A DNA stretch of 6,909 bases from Promethearchaeota archaeon (GTDB lineage Archaea > Asgardarchaeota > Lokiarchaeia > Sigynarchaeales > SOKP01). Below are positions 1 through 5,095 of this stretch, in pieces. Numbering within the stretch: position 1 is the first letter of the stretch; each line of letters begins with the position of its first letter. The position numbers were made by a program, and so were the translations under genes. The notes under the pieces were generated by a model. The model saw only the letters and a list, made by a program, of their open reading frames with translations, was not told the DNA's origin and did no database searches. The stretch lies in contig JAHLWV010000116.1 of assembly GCA_019057735.1 (NCBI GenBank), positions 1 to 6,909 on the forward strand, read 5' to 3'.

Positions 1-126
1 ATAAAAATGGGAATTTACAGCAACGAGGAAGGATTTCAAATGGAATGTAATGCGTTCCATGAGCGGTTTTCCTCTGGAGAACCTAAAAAAAAGTTAGCAG
101 AATTTTTAAAAAGATCAGAAACATAG
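1..126 (+). CDS. Enoyl-CoA hydratase/isomerase family protein, C-terminal end only
   Basis: The window opens inside this gene: frame 1 is open from the first base to TAG at 124-126, giving 41 residues. The tail EGFQMECNAFHERF followed by KKKLAEFLKR resembles the C-terminal helix region of crotonase-fold enzymes, where a pattern like 'EG...E...F...F...D.KEG..AFLEKR' is usual. The family hydrates trans-2-enoyl-CoA to 3-hydroxyacyl-CoA, the second step of beta-oxidation. The next gene is an acyl-CoA dehydrogenase, which catalyses the preceding step, and this supports the call. The catalytic glutamates and oxyanion-hole residues lie outside the window, so activity cannot be judged. Another crotonase-family reaction (isomerase, dehydratase) is possible. 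Confidence 0.65.
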   Translation: MKMGIYSNEEGFQMECNAFHERFSSGEPKKKLAEFLKRSET

Positions 127-193
127 ATAGGAATAATATTTACTACAACTCTTAAACGGTAAGATTACATCTTTTAAGGTAATTTAAATTATA

Positions 194-210
194 GTATGCA
201 TTTTAAATAT
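194..210 (+). promoter_or_regulatory. Putative promoter of the acyl-CoA dehydrogenase gene: GTATGCATT motif plus TATA box
   Basis: TTTAAATA at 202-209 fits the archaeal TATA box. Transcription about 25 nt downstream would start near 230, giving a leader of only about 10 nt before the ATG at 240. Directly upstream and overlapping the box is GTATGCATT (194-202), which recurs before etfB. The only Shine-Dalgarno-like string is a weak GATGA at 231-235, so near-leaderless initiation is possible. The 113-bp gap after the hydratase gene and this box suggest the dehydrogenase can be transcribed separately. Confidence 0.45.
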
Positions 211-239
211 AAAAGTAAAAAAACTTAGTTGATGAATTT

Positions 240-1394
240 ATGGATTTTTCGTTAAGTGAAAAACAAAAAATGTTAAAAAATGTCACTCGGAAGTTTGCTG
301 AGGAATTTATTGTACCTGTTGCTCGTGAAAGTGATGAAAAACAAGAGTTAGATGAAAATGTTTTTCAAAAAATGAAGGGAATGAATTTTTTTGGTAGTTG
401 TATACCTGAAAAATACGGAGGAGCTGGACTCGAAAACGATTCAATCGGATTTTGTATTGTTATTGAGGAAATTTCTAGAGGAGACGCAGCATGGGGTATT
501 ACAACAGCAGTACACAATGGTGTCGCCGCTTATCCGATTTATAAGTTTGGAACTGAAGACCAAAAACAAAAATTTTTGATTGATCTCGCTAAGGGAAATA
601 AGATTGGAGCATTCTGTTTAACCGAAGCAAATGCAGGTTCAGACGCAGGTGGCGTTCAATTAACGGCTGTTAAGGATGGAGACGATTATATTCTAAATGG
701 CACTAAAATCTTTGCAACATCCGGGGGAATCGCTAAAACGCTTTTAGTTGTAGCTAAAACTGGAGAAAAAGATAGTAGGAAACAAATGACCGTCTTTATA
801 GTAGATGCTAACACTCCAGGCTATTCTGTTGGCGTTAAAGAAGATAAAATGGGAGTTCGAGCTTCAAACACGTCTGAGCTTGTGTTTCAAGATGTTAGAG
901 TACCCAAAGAGAACATTTTAGGTAATCTTGGTGAGGGCTTTAAAATGGCCATGAAAATTTTAGACTTTGGTAGAATAGGTATCGCTGCCCAATGTGTAGG
1001 ATTAGGACAAGCAGCTTTAGAAGCGTCAATTAAATATGCAAACGAAAGAGTTCAATTCAACAAACCTATTGGAAAGTTTCAAGCCATCCAATGGAAAATC
1101 GCTGACATGTCTTGTGCTATTGAATCGGCTCGGTTATTTACGTATAAAGCTGCTTATCTGCATGATACTGGTGCGGATTTCGGTATGGCAAGTGCTATGG
1201 CGAAATTAGTTGCATCTGAAGCAGCTATGCTAGCAGCTCATGGTGCTGTTCAAATTCACGGTGGGTATGGGTTGATGAAAGCATACCCTGTAGAAAGGTA
1301 TTTCAGAGATGCTAAAATGGGAGAAATTTATGAGGGAACTAGTGAAATACAAAGATTAGTAATTGCTGCTAATTTACTTAGAAAAGGAGCGTAA
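240..1394 (+). CDS. Acyl-CoA dehydrogenase (short/medium-chain type, FAD)
   Basis: This 384-residue soluble flavoenzyme removes two hydrogens from acyl-CoA to give trans-2-enoyl-CoA, or runs in reverse as an enoyl-CoA reductase. The length is normal for the family. The usual order is seen: an all-alpha N-terminal domain (about 5-118), a beta domain with the FAD/substrate signature FCLTEANAGSDAGG (125-138), and a C-terminal helical domain with ERVQFNKPIGKFQ (269-281), QIHGGYG (338-344) and RDAKMGEIYEGTSEIQR (356-372). Glu365 in IYEGTSEIQR is at the position of the catalytic base of butyryl-CoA and medium-chain dehydrogenases. The ATG at 240 gives the canonical N-terminus MDFSLSEKQ. The electron partner is probably the ETF encoded immediately downstream. 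Chain-length or branched substrate preference cannot be read from the sequence. Confidence 0.95.
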   Translation: MDFSLSEKQKMLKNVTRKFAEEFIVPVARESDEKQELDENVFQKMKGMNFFGSCIPEKYGGAGLENDSIGFCIVIEEISRGDAAWGITTAVHNGVAAYPIYKFGTEDQKQKFLIDLAKGNKIGAFCLTEANAGSDAGGVQLTAVKDGDDYILNGTKIFATSGGIAKTLLVVAKTGEKDSRKQMTVFIVDANTPGYSVGVKEDKMGVRASNTSELVFQDVRVPKENILGNLGEGFKMAMKILDFGRIGIAAQCVGLGQAALEASIKYANERVQFNKPIGKFQAIQWKIADMSCAIESARLFTYKAAYLHDTGADFGMASAMAKLVASEAAMLAAHGAVQIHGGYGLMKAYPVERYFRDAKMGEIYEGTSEIQRLVIAANLLRKGA

Positions 1395-1430
1395 GTGGAT
1401 TAAATGAAATTCATTATTATTAAATAACTA

Positions 1431-1449
1431 ATTTTTCTTTCATATTTTT
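1431..1449 (+). terminator. Poly-T termination region after the acyl-CoA dehydrogenase
   Basis: Two T-runs (TTTTTCTTT at 1432-1440 and TTTTT at 1445-1449) lie about 40-55 bp after the stop codon and before the etfB promoter region. Archaeal termination often needs only such T-tracts and no hairpin. The surrounding sequence is AT-rich throughout, so this is a weak call. Confidence 0.35.
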
Positions 1450-1507
1450 GGTTCAATATCGAAAAATTTAATTTTCTTAAATAAATTATTCGTTTTAACA
1501 AAAAATT

Positions 1508-1527
1508 GTATGCATTAAATTAAAATA
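1508..1527 (+). promoter_or_regulatory. Putative etfB promoter: GTATGCATT motif plus AT-rich TATA-like element
   Basis: GTATGCATT (1508-1516) is identical to the 9-mer upstream of the acyl-CoA dehydrogenase and lies 45 bp before the TTG start, against 46 bp there. It runs into TTAAATTAAAATA (1515-1527), a possible TATA element. A second candidate, CTTAAATA at 1476-1483, would give a longer leader of about 45 nt that includes the GTGAT ribosome-binding site. Which one is used cannot be decided from sequence. Confidence 0.4.
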
Positions 1528-1541
1528 GGTTTATAGAAGTT

Positions 1542-1546
1542 GTGAT
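1542..1546 (+). promoter_or_regulatory. Ribosome binding site that supports the TTG start of etfB
   Basis: GTGAT matches part of the archaeal Shine-Dalgarno consensus GGAGGTGATC and lies 6 nt before TTG at 1553. That TTG begins exactly where the EtfB family begins (MKIFVCVKQVP), so both signals agree on a non-ATG start. Confidence 0.5.
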
Positions 1547-1552
1547 TTCGAT

Positions 1553-2356
1553 TTGAAGATATTTGTTTGCGTAAAGCAAGTTCCGGGTGTATCAGAGGTT
1601 AAGATCGATCCTAAAACCAATACGCTCGTAAGGGAGGGAATTTTATCTATACTCAATCCCAACGATCGAAATGCAATTGAAATAGCTCTTATATTAAAAG
1701 AGAAATATACTGCGGAAATTATAGCTTTAACCATGGGACCTCCTCAAGCAGAAGAAATTTTACGAGAAACTTTAGCGATGGGTGCAGATAAAGCTTACTT
1801 ATTAACGGACAGAGCCTTTGCTGGAGCAGATACACTAGCTACATCATATACACTAGCTTTAGCTATCAAAAAATTATTAAATGAATCAGATTCTGAAGAA
1901 AAATATCTTGTTATCTGCGGTGCTCAAGCTGTTGATGGAGACACCGGTCAAGTTCCTCCCGAATTAGCTGAAGAGTTAGAAATACCGCAAGTTGCATACG
2001 TCTTAAATGTGGAATTAAAGGAAAATAAATTAATTGCTGAAAGAAAATTTAGAGCTGTAGAAATTGTGGTGATTGAAACAAATTTACCTGCTTTAATCTC
2101 CGTTTTAAACGATATTAACGAACCGAGATACCCTAGTATGGCTGGAATTATGAAAGCGCATAATTTAGAAATTGTTCATTTAGATGCTGCTGCTTTAAAC
2201 GCTGATCCGTCGAAAATTGGGTTAAATGGCTCAAGTACCGAAGTTTTTAAAATCTTCGTGCCAAAACGAAAGGGAGATCGAATAATTCTACGGGGAACTA
2301 TCGAAGAAGTTGTCCAAAAATTATGTCAGAATTTAAAGGATGATAAAGTTTTATAA
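1553..2356 (+). CDS. etfB: Electron transfer flavoprotein beta subunit, bifurcating (NAD-binding) type
   Basis: EtfB (267 residues) pairs with EtfA to carry electrons to and from the acyl-CoA dehydrogenase. The TTG start gives the family's standard N-terminus MKIFVCVKQVP. Visible motifs are NPNDRNAIE (35-43), MGPPQAEE (61-68), LAMGAD (74-79), DRAFAGADTLATS (86-98), CGAQAVDGDTGQVPPELAE (122-140) and NEPRYPSMAGIMKA (189-202). DRAFAGADTLATS and DGDTGQVPP match, from memory, the EtfB proteins of clostridial Bcd/Etf and related complexes. In those proteins a second FAD and NAD(H) bind here; mitochondrial ETF binds AMP and has different sequences in both places. This argues for electron bifurcation between NADH, enoyl-CoA and ferredoxin. 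etfA follows 12 bp downstream in the same operon. Confidence 0.95.
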   Translation: MKIFVCVKQVPGVSEVKIDPKTNTLVREGILSILNPNDRNAIEIALILKEKYTAEIIALTMGPPQAEEILRETLAMGADKAYLLTDRAFAGADTLATSYTLALAIKKLLNESDSEEKYLVICGAQAVDGDTGQVPPELAEELEIPQVAYVLNVELKENKLIAERKFRAVEIVVIETNLPALISVLNDINEPRYPSMAGIMKAHNLEIVHLDAAALNADPSKIGLNGSSTEVFKIFVPKRKGDRIILRGTIEEVVQKLCQNLKDDKVL

Positions 2357-2360
2357 GAGG
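2355..2360 (+). promoter_or_regulatory. Ribosome binding site of etfA, overlapping the etfB stop
   Basis: AAGAGG overlaps the last two bases of the etfB stop codon and sits 8 nt before the TTG start at 2369. This spacing supports the TTG and implies translational coupling of etfB and etfA. Confidence 0.55.
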
Positions 2361-2368
2361 AATTATAG

Positions 2369-3571
2369 TTGAGCATTATTATTGACGAAGACCAATGCAC
2401 CGGGTGCGGGAACTGCGTTGATAGTTGTCCGTATGGAGCAATTGAATTAGAAAACAATATGGCAATAGTGTTACCAAATTGTAATCTTTGTGGAATATGC
2501 GTAGAAAACTGCCCAGTGGAGGCAATAACTCTAGTGCGAGATAAAGAATCAAAAGAAAAAATTGATTTATCTCAATACAAAGGTGTTTGGGTTATAGCCG
2601 AACACTACAAAAAGATAGTTCACAAAGTAGCATTCCAATTGTTAGGAAAAGGACGAGAATTAGCAAATCTATTAGATTCAAAGTTAACATTCGTAATTTT
2701 GGGAAGCAATTTCGATGAACATATTGAAGATTTTAGCGAATATGGAATGGATGAGATAATTTACATCAAATCACCTCTTTTAAAAGATTATTATTCAGAT
2801 TTATATGTAAAAGTAATTTCAGAGCTTGTCAAAGAACATAAACCGGAGATAATACTTATTGGAGCTACTCCAACGGGAAGAGATTTTGCACCTAGAGTAG
2901 CCAAAAGACTACACGCAGGGTTAACAGCAGATTGTACGGGTTTGGATATAAATCCCGACACTAAGAATCTTCTTCAAACTCGTCCAACATTCGGTGGAAA
3001 TATCATGGCTACTATTAGGACCCCTTTTAGTAGACCTCAAATGGCTACAGTAAGGCCAGGAATTTTTAAAGCCCCCATAAAGATTAAAAAAGAGGTGCTC
3101 GTTAAGGTAATTGATTACAATTTTACAGAAGAAGATTCAGTTTCTAAAATAATAAAGGTCATAAATACTAGCAAAACTCCAGTAAATCTCGAAGATGCAA
3201 AAATCATAGTAGCAGGTGGACGAGGAGTAGGTTCAAAAGAAAACTTTAAACTTATCGAGGATTTAGCAAATGTATTGGGGGCAGAATTAGGTGGCTCAAG
3301 AATAACCGTTGAATTAAATTGGCTTGACCCAGATAGGCAAATTGGTCAAACAGGTGTAACTGTTTCTCCAAAATTATATATTGCTTGCGGCATTTCCGGA
3401 GCTATTCAACATATCGTTGGTATGGAAAATTCAGATATTATTGTAGCAATTAATAAAGATCCAGATGCACCTATCTTTAATTTTGCTCACTATGGGATTG
3501 TAGGTAATCTCCATGAAATTATTCCAATATTGATTAAAGAAATAAAGAGTATGAACTTAAACAAAGAATAA
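2369..3571 (+). CDS. etfA: Electron transfer flavoprotein alpha subunit with N-terminal 2[4Fe-4S] ferredoxin domain
   Basis: At 400 residues this EtfA is longer than the common form of about 320 because of an N-terminal ferredoxin domain. Residues 1-55 hold two CxxCxxCxxxCP motifs (Cys10, 13, 16, 20 and Cys38, 41, 44, 48), enough for two [4Fe-4S] clusters. Residues 72-235 form the EtfA N-terminal domain. Residues 275-390 form the FAD-binding domain, with GGRGVGS (283-289), GGSR (308-311), QIGQTG (324-329), GISGAIQH (341-348) and INKDPDAPIF (361-370). Fusions of this kind occur in bifurcating complexes such as CarE of Acetobacterium woodii. The extra clusters probably wire the flavins to soluble ferredoxin. 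Two spots deviate from the usual sequence: TVELNW (313-318) where AVDAGW is common, and HYGIVGN (374-380) where DYGIVGD or DYGIVAD is common. The TTG start is supported by AAGAGG and by the ferredoxin motif beginning at once. Confidence 0.95.
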   Translation: MSIIIDEDQCTGCGNCVDSCPYGAIELENNMAIVLPNCNLCGICVENCPVEAITLVRDKESKEKIDLSQYKGVWVIAEHYKKIVHKVAFQLLGKGRELANLLDSKLTFVILGSNFDEHIEDFSEYGMDEIIYIKSPLLKDYYSDLYVKVISELVKEHKPEIILIGATPTGRDFAPRVAKRLHAGLTADCTGLDINPDTKNLLQTRPTFGGNIMATIRTPFSRPQMATVRPGIFKAPIKIKKEVLVKVIDYNFTEEDSVSKIIKVINTSKTPVNLEDAKIIVAGGRGVGSKENFKLIEDLANVLGAELGGSRITVELNWLDPDRQIGQTGVTVSPKLYIACGISGAIQHIVGMENSDIIVAINKDPDAPIFNFAHYGIVGNLHEIIPILIKEIKSMNLNKE

Positions 3572-3572
3572 G

Positions 3573-3593
3573 AAAAATGAAAAATAAATTTTT
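3573..3593. terminator. Bidirectional T-tract terminator between convergent etfA and SDR genes
   Basis: On the plus strand TTTTT at 3589-3593 follows the etfA stop by about 20 bp. On the minus strand two T5 runs (complement of 3573-3577 and 3580-3584) follow the SDR stop. Simple T-tracts serve as archaeal terminators. No strong stem is visible. Confidence 0.4.
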
Positions 3594-3609
3594 ATTAATT
3601 AAATTAACC

Positions 3610-3631
3610 TTTATCTAAACTTTATCTAAAC
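3610..3631. repeat. 11-bp perfect tandem duplication across the SDR stop codon
   Basis: TTTATCTAAAC occurs twice head to tail (3610-3620 and 3621-3631). The second copy covers the last codons of the minus-strand SDR gene and the first covers its stop. Removing one copy would make the minus strand read CGT TTA GAT AAA GGT TAA, so the protein would end RLDKG instead of RLDKV. The duplication therefore changed only the last residue and the stop codon. Confidence 0.8.
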
Positions 3632-4406
3632 GACCGCCGTTTATACCTATAATCTCTCCGTTCATAAACCAAGCTGCATCGCTGCATAAAAATAATATGA
3701 CTTCAGATACATATTTAGATTCTCCGATTCCTAAGGGAATTCTTCCAGAATAATATTTTCGCCATTTACCCTCTTGTTTACTTAATAATTCTCCGAGGAT
3801 TGGAGTTTCTATTAAGGTAGGCATGATTGCGTGCGTTCTAATATTATAACGAATTAATTCTAACCCTGCTGTCTTAACCATTCCTAACATTCCAGCTTTA
3901 GCAGCAGAATAGTTCAATTGTCCAATATTTCCTTCAGCTGCTTGACTACTAATTGTGACCACTCTTTTATCAGGATAATCTGCGATTTTCTCTTTGGGAT
4001 TTTCCTTGCAAGAAGCGATCCATCGTTTAGCACAAGCTTGTAAGGACAAATAAAATCCTTTAAGGTGAGTATTAATTACATCATCCCAATATTCCTCCGA
4101 TAATTTATGTATCATTCCATCTTTTAAAATACCAGCAGAGTAAATTAAAAAATCAACAGTTCCGTACTTTTCAAACGCTTGATTAACTCCAGCTTCGACA
4201 GAATCGGATTTTCTTACATCTCCCTCAAAATATAATACTACGCCACCAGCGTCTTTTATTTCTTTTTCAACACGTTCTCCGTTTTCTTTATCAATATCAA
4301 AAATTACAATTTTTGATCCTTCAGCAGCAAAATCTTTAGCAGCCTGTTCTGCAAGTCCAGATGCACCACCTGTTAGAAATGCTACTTTTCCATCAAATTT
4401 TCCCAT
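3615..4406 (-). CDS. Short-chain dehydrogenase/reductase (SDR), probably NAD-dependent
   Basis: Classical SDR of 263 residues in the FabG / 3-hydroxyacyl-CoA dehydrogenase style. From the ATG at 4406 the Rossmann motif is TGGASGLA (12-19), then FDID (36-39) with Asp37 after the second beta strand, suggesting NAD(H). SAG (90-92) stands where NAG is usual. The catalytic tetrad appears intact: Asn112, Ser153, Tyr166 and Lys170 (YSAAK). Residues about 133-147 form a charged insertion before the catalytic Ser strand. Two positions are unusual: the last Gly of TGxxxGxG is Ala, and NAG is SAG. I prefer ATG 4406 because AAGG lies 9 nt upstream; a TTG at 4415 would add three residues but abuts AAGG. 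Next to beta-oxidation genes it may oxidise 3-hydroxyacyl-CoA, but the substrate is not shown by sequence. Confidence 0.9.
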   Translation of the reverse strand: MGKFDGKVAFLTGGASGLAEQAAKDFAAEGSKIVIFDIDKENGERVEKEIKDAGGVVLYFEGDVRKSDSVEAGVNQAFEKYGTVDFLIYSAGILKDGMIHKLSEEYWDDVINTHLKGFYLSLQACAKRWIASCKENPKEKIADYPDKRVVTISSQAAEGNIGQLNYSAAKAGMLGMVKTAGLELIRYNIRTHAIMPTLIETPILGELLSKQEGKWRKYYSGRIPLGIGESKYVSEVILFLCSDAAWFMNGEIIGINGGRLDKV

Positions 4407-4415
4407 TATATTCAA

Positions 4416-4419
4416 CCTT
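4416..4419 (-). promoter_or_regulatory. Ribosome binding site that selects the SDR start at 4406
   Basis: On the minus strand AAGG (4419-4416) is followed by a 9-nt spacer and then ATG at 4406-4404. The alternative in-frame TTG at 4415 touches AAGG directly and could not use it. Confidence 0.5.
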
Positions 4420-4446
4420 GAGATTTATTTTTTTACATAAACTGAT

Positions 4447-4462
4447 TGAAATTTAAATTTCA
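4447..4462 (-). promoter_or_regulatory. SDR promoter candidate: TATA-like core inside a 16-bp palindrome
   Basis: TGAAATTTAAATTTCA is a perfect 16-bp palindrome. Its TTTAAATT core could serve as a TATA box read leftward. Transcription about 25 nt on would begin near 4430 and leave a leader of roughly 24 nt that includes AAGG. A second, offset inverted repeat AACTGA (4440-4445) / TCAGTT (4460-4465) overlaps it. The symmetry could be an operator for a dimeric repressor, but AT-rich DNA makes such palindromes by chance fairly often. Confidence 0.35.
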
Positions 4463-4664
4463 GTTCATTATGAATTTGAATAATAACAACGATTTAAAAT
4501 TTTTATAATTAAATCTACACTTTTTAGACATAGTTAACATTTAAAACCTTAGAATTTCTCTTGCTGATATTAAATACCAGCTTCTAAGAATAGCACTAAA
4601 ATATGGTAGACGGATAAAGATTCAAAAAATCCAACTTGAAATGGAATTTAAGGCAGATAAATAT

Positions 4665-4695
4665 AAAAAAAAAGTAATGGAATGCAATTACTTTT
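4665..4695 (-). terminator. Hairpin plus T9 terminator read leftward
   Basis: The minus strand reads a 9-bp perfect stem, AAAAGTAAT and ATTACTTTT, with the 8-nt loop TGCATTCC. The stem ends within an uninterrupted run of nine T (4673-4665). No T-run follows the hairpin on the plus strand, so the signal is directional. It lies about 260 bp before the SDR start, so it would end the candidate small RNA, or act as an attenuator if transcription continued toward the SDR. Confidence 0.45.
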
Positions 4696-4735
4696 AGCGG
4701 GAAAAACTCATTCGTGGAGGAATAAATTACGGGCT

Positions 4736-4773
4736 AAAATCGAAACATTCCACTACAGGATAGAAAATCGAAA
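4736..4773. repeat. 10-bp direct repeat AAAATCGAAA within the candidate RNA
   Basis: AAAATCGAAA occurs at 4736-4745 and again at 4764-4773 (start-to-start 28 bp). On the minus strand both read TTTCGATTTT. One copy lies in the 5' hairpin and the other just before the central region, so each could compete for the same partner strand. Confidence 0.6.
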
Positions 4774-4800
4774 TTTTCTAACATAATAATGATCTTCACA

Positions 4801-4808
4801 TATAAAAA
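4801..4808 (-). promoter_or_regulatory. TATA-like box for the candidate minus-strand RNA
   Basis: The minus strand reads TTTTTATA here (plus strand TATAAAAA), close to the archaeal consensus TTTATATA. Its centre is about 25 bp before position 4780, where the first hairpin of the candidate RNA begins. In such AT-rich DNA a match of this kind alone is weak; its value lies in the spacing. Confidence 0.3.
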
Positions 4809-4961
4809 TTTTACGATTCATTCGTTAATTTTACAATCGTTCTATTTGAATATTCAATAAATTAAAATGATATTAGCACATTTGAAATATGTTCTCTATT
4901 ACTTTATCTATTTAATGTTAGATTTAAATATAAATGTGAAGATAATTCATAGATTTAATTT

Positions 4962-4985
4962 AAAAAAAAAAAAATTCTCGAATTT
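4962..4985 (-). terminator. A13 tract with small hairpin, possible minus-strand poly-T terminator
   Basis: Thirteen consecutive A (4962-4974) are T13 on the minus strand, preceded there by a small inverted repeat, AAATT / AATTT around CGAG. This is the longest homopolymer in the window and would stop archaeal polymerase moving left. I see no gene on that strand to its right before 5496, so it may be a chance tract. Confidence 0.2.
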
Positions 4986-5079
4986 CTTCAGACCTAAACC
5001 AGTTTATTCAACTAAAATTAACCAAATTTGTGTGTAAAATTTTTGATCGACAAGCTATTACAAATTCAAAATCAAAATT

Positions 5080-5095
5080 TATTAAGATCTTAATA
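5080..5095. repeat. 16-bp perfect palindrome TATTAAGATCTTAATA
   Basis: The two 8-bp halves are exact reverse complements around a central GATC-containing AGATCT. It lies about 400 bp before iorB, far from any start codon. It may be a protein-binding site, or a chance palindrome in AT-rich DNA. Confidence 0.35.

Larger units (their letters stand above)
4665..4780 (-). ncRNA. Candidate structured small RNA (about 116 nt), no known family recognised
   Basis: Read on the minus strand. A TATA-like box (4808-4801) predicts a start near 4780, which is where an 8-bp hairpin begins: TAGAAAAT, loop TTCG, ATTTTCTA (4780-4761). The body is clearly less AT-rich than its surroundings (27 of 65 bases are G or C at 4696-4760, counted by hand). 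A second stem, TTTTAGC (4739-4733) with GCTAAAA (4698-4692), encloses the middle. The 3' end is a 9-bp hairpin, AAAAGTAAT / ATTACTTTT (4695-4670), merging into nine T (4673-4665). A GC island in AT-rich archaeal DNA with promoter, stems and terminator is the classic sign of an RNA gene. I recognise no tRNA, 5S, SRP, RNase P or C/D-box features. It could instead be part of a long SDR leader. Confidence 0.35.

Noticed and set aside
151..178. CTTAAA / TTTAAG inverted repeat after the hydratase gene as a terminator
   Set aside because: Only 6 bp, all but two pairs A-T, with a long loop and no T-run after it.
391..579. 62-codon ORF on the plus strand
   Set aside because: Lies inside the acyl-CoA dehydrogenase gene in another frame; the main frame has full family motifs.
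1531..1734. 67-codon ORF on the minus strand
   Set aside because: Antisense to the start of etfB, whose frame is clearly the real gene; no family resemblance in the antisense product.
4404..4415. TTG at 4415 as start of the SDR
   Set aside because: It abuts AAGG, leaving no spacing, whereas ATG at 4406 has a 9-nt spacer and gives the usual N-terminus MGKFDGKVAF.
4545..4697. 50-codon open stretch on the plus strand, lysine-rich, opposite the candidate RNA
   Set aside because: The first ATG comes late and leaves fewer than 20 residues; no ribosome binding site. One or two open stretches of this length are expected by chance in 1 kb of such AT-rich DNA.
4813..4840. ACGATT / AATCGT inverted repeat
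   Set aside because: Short arms with a 16-nt loop; expected by chance and not linked to a T-tract or start codon.
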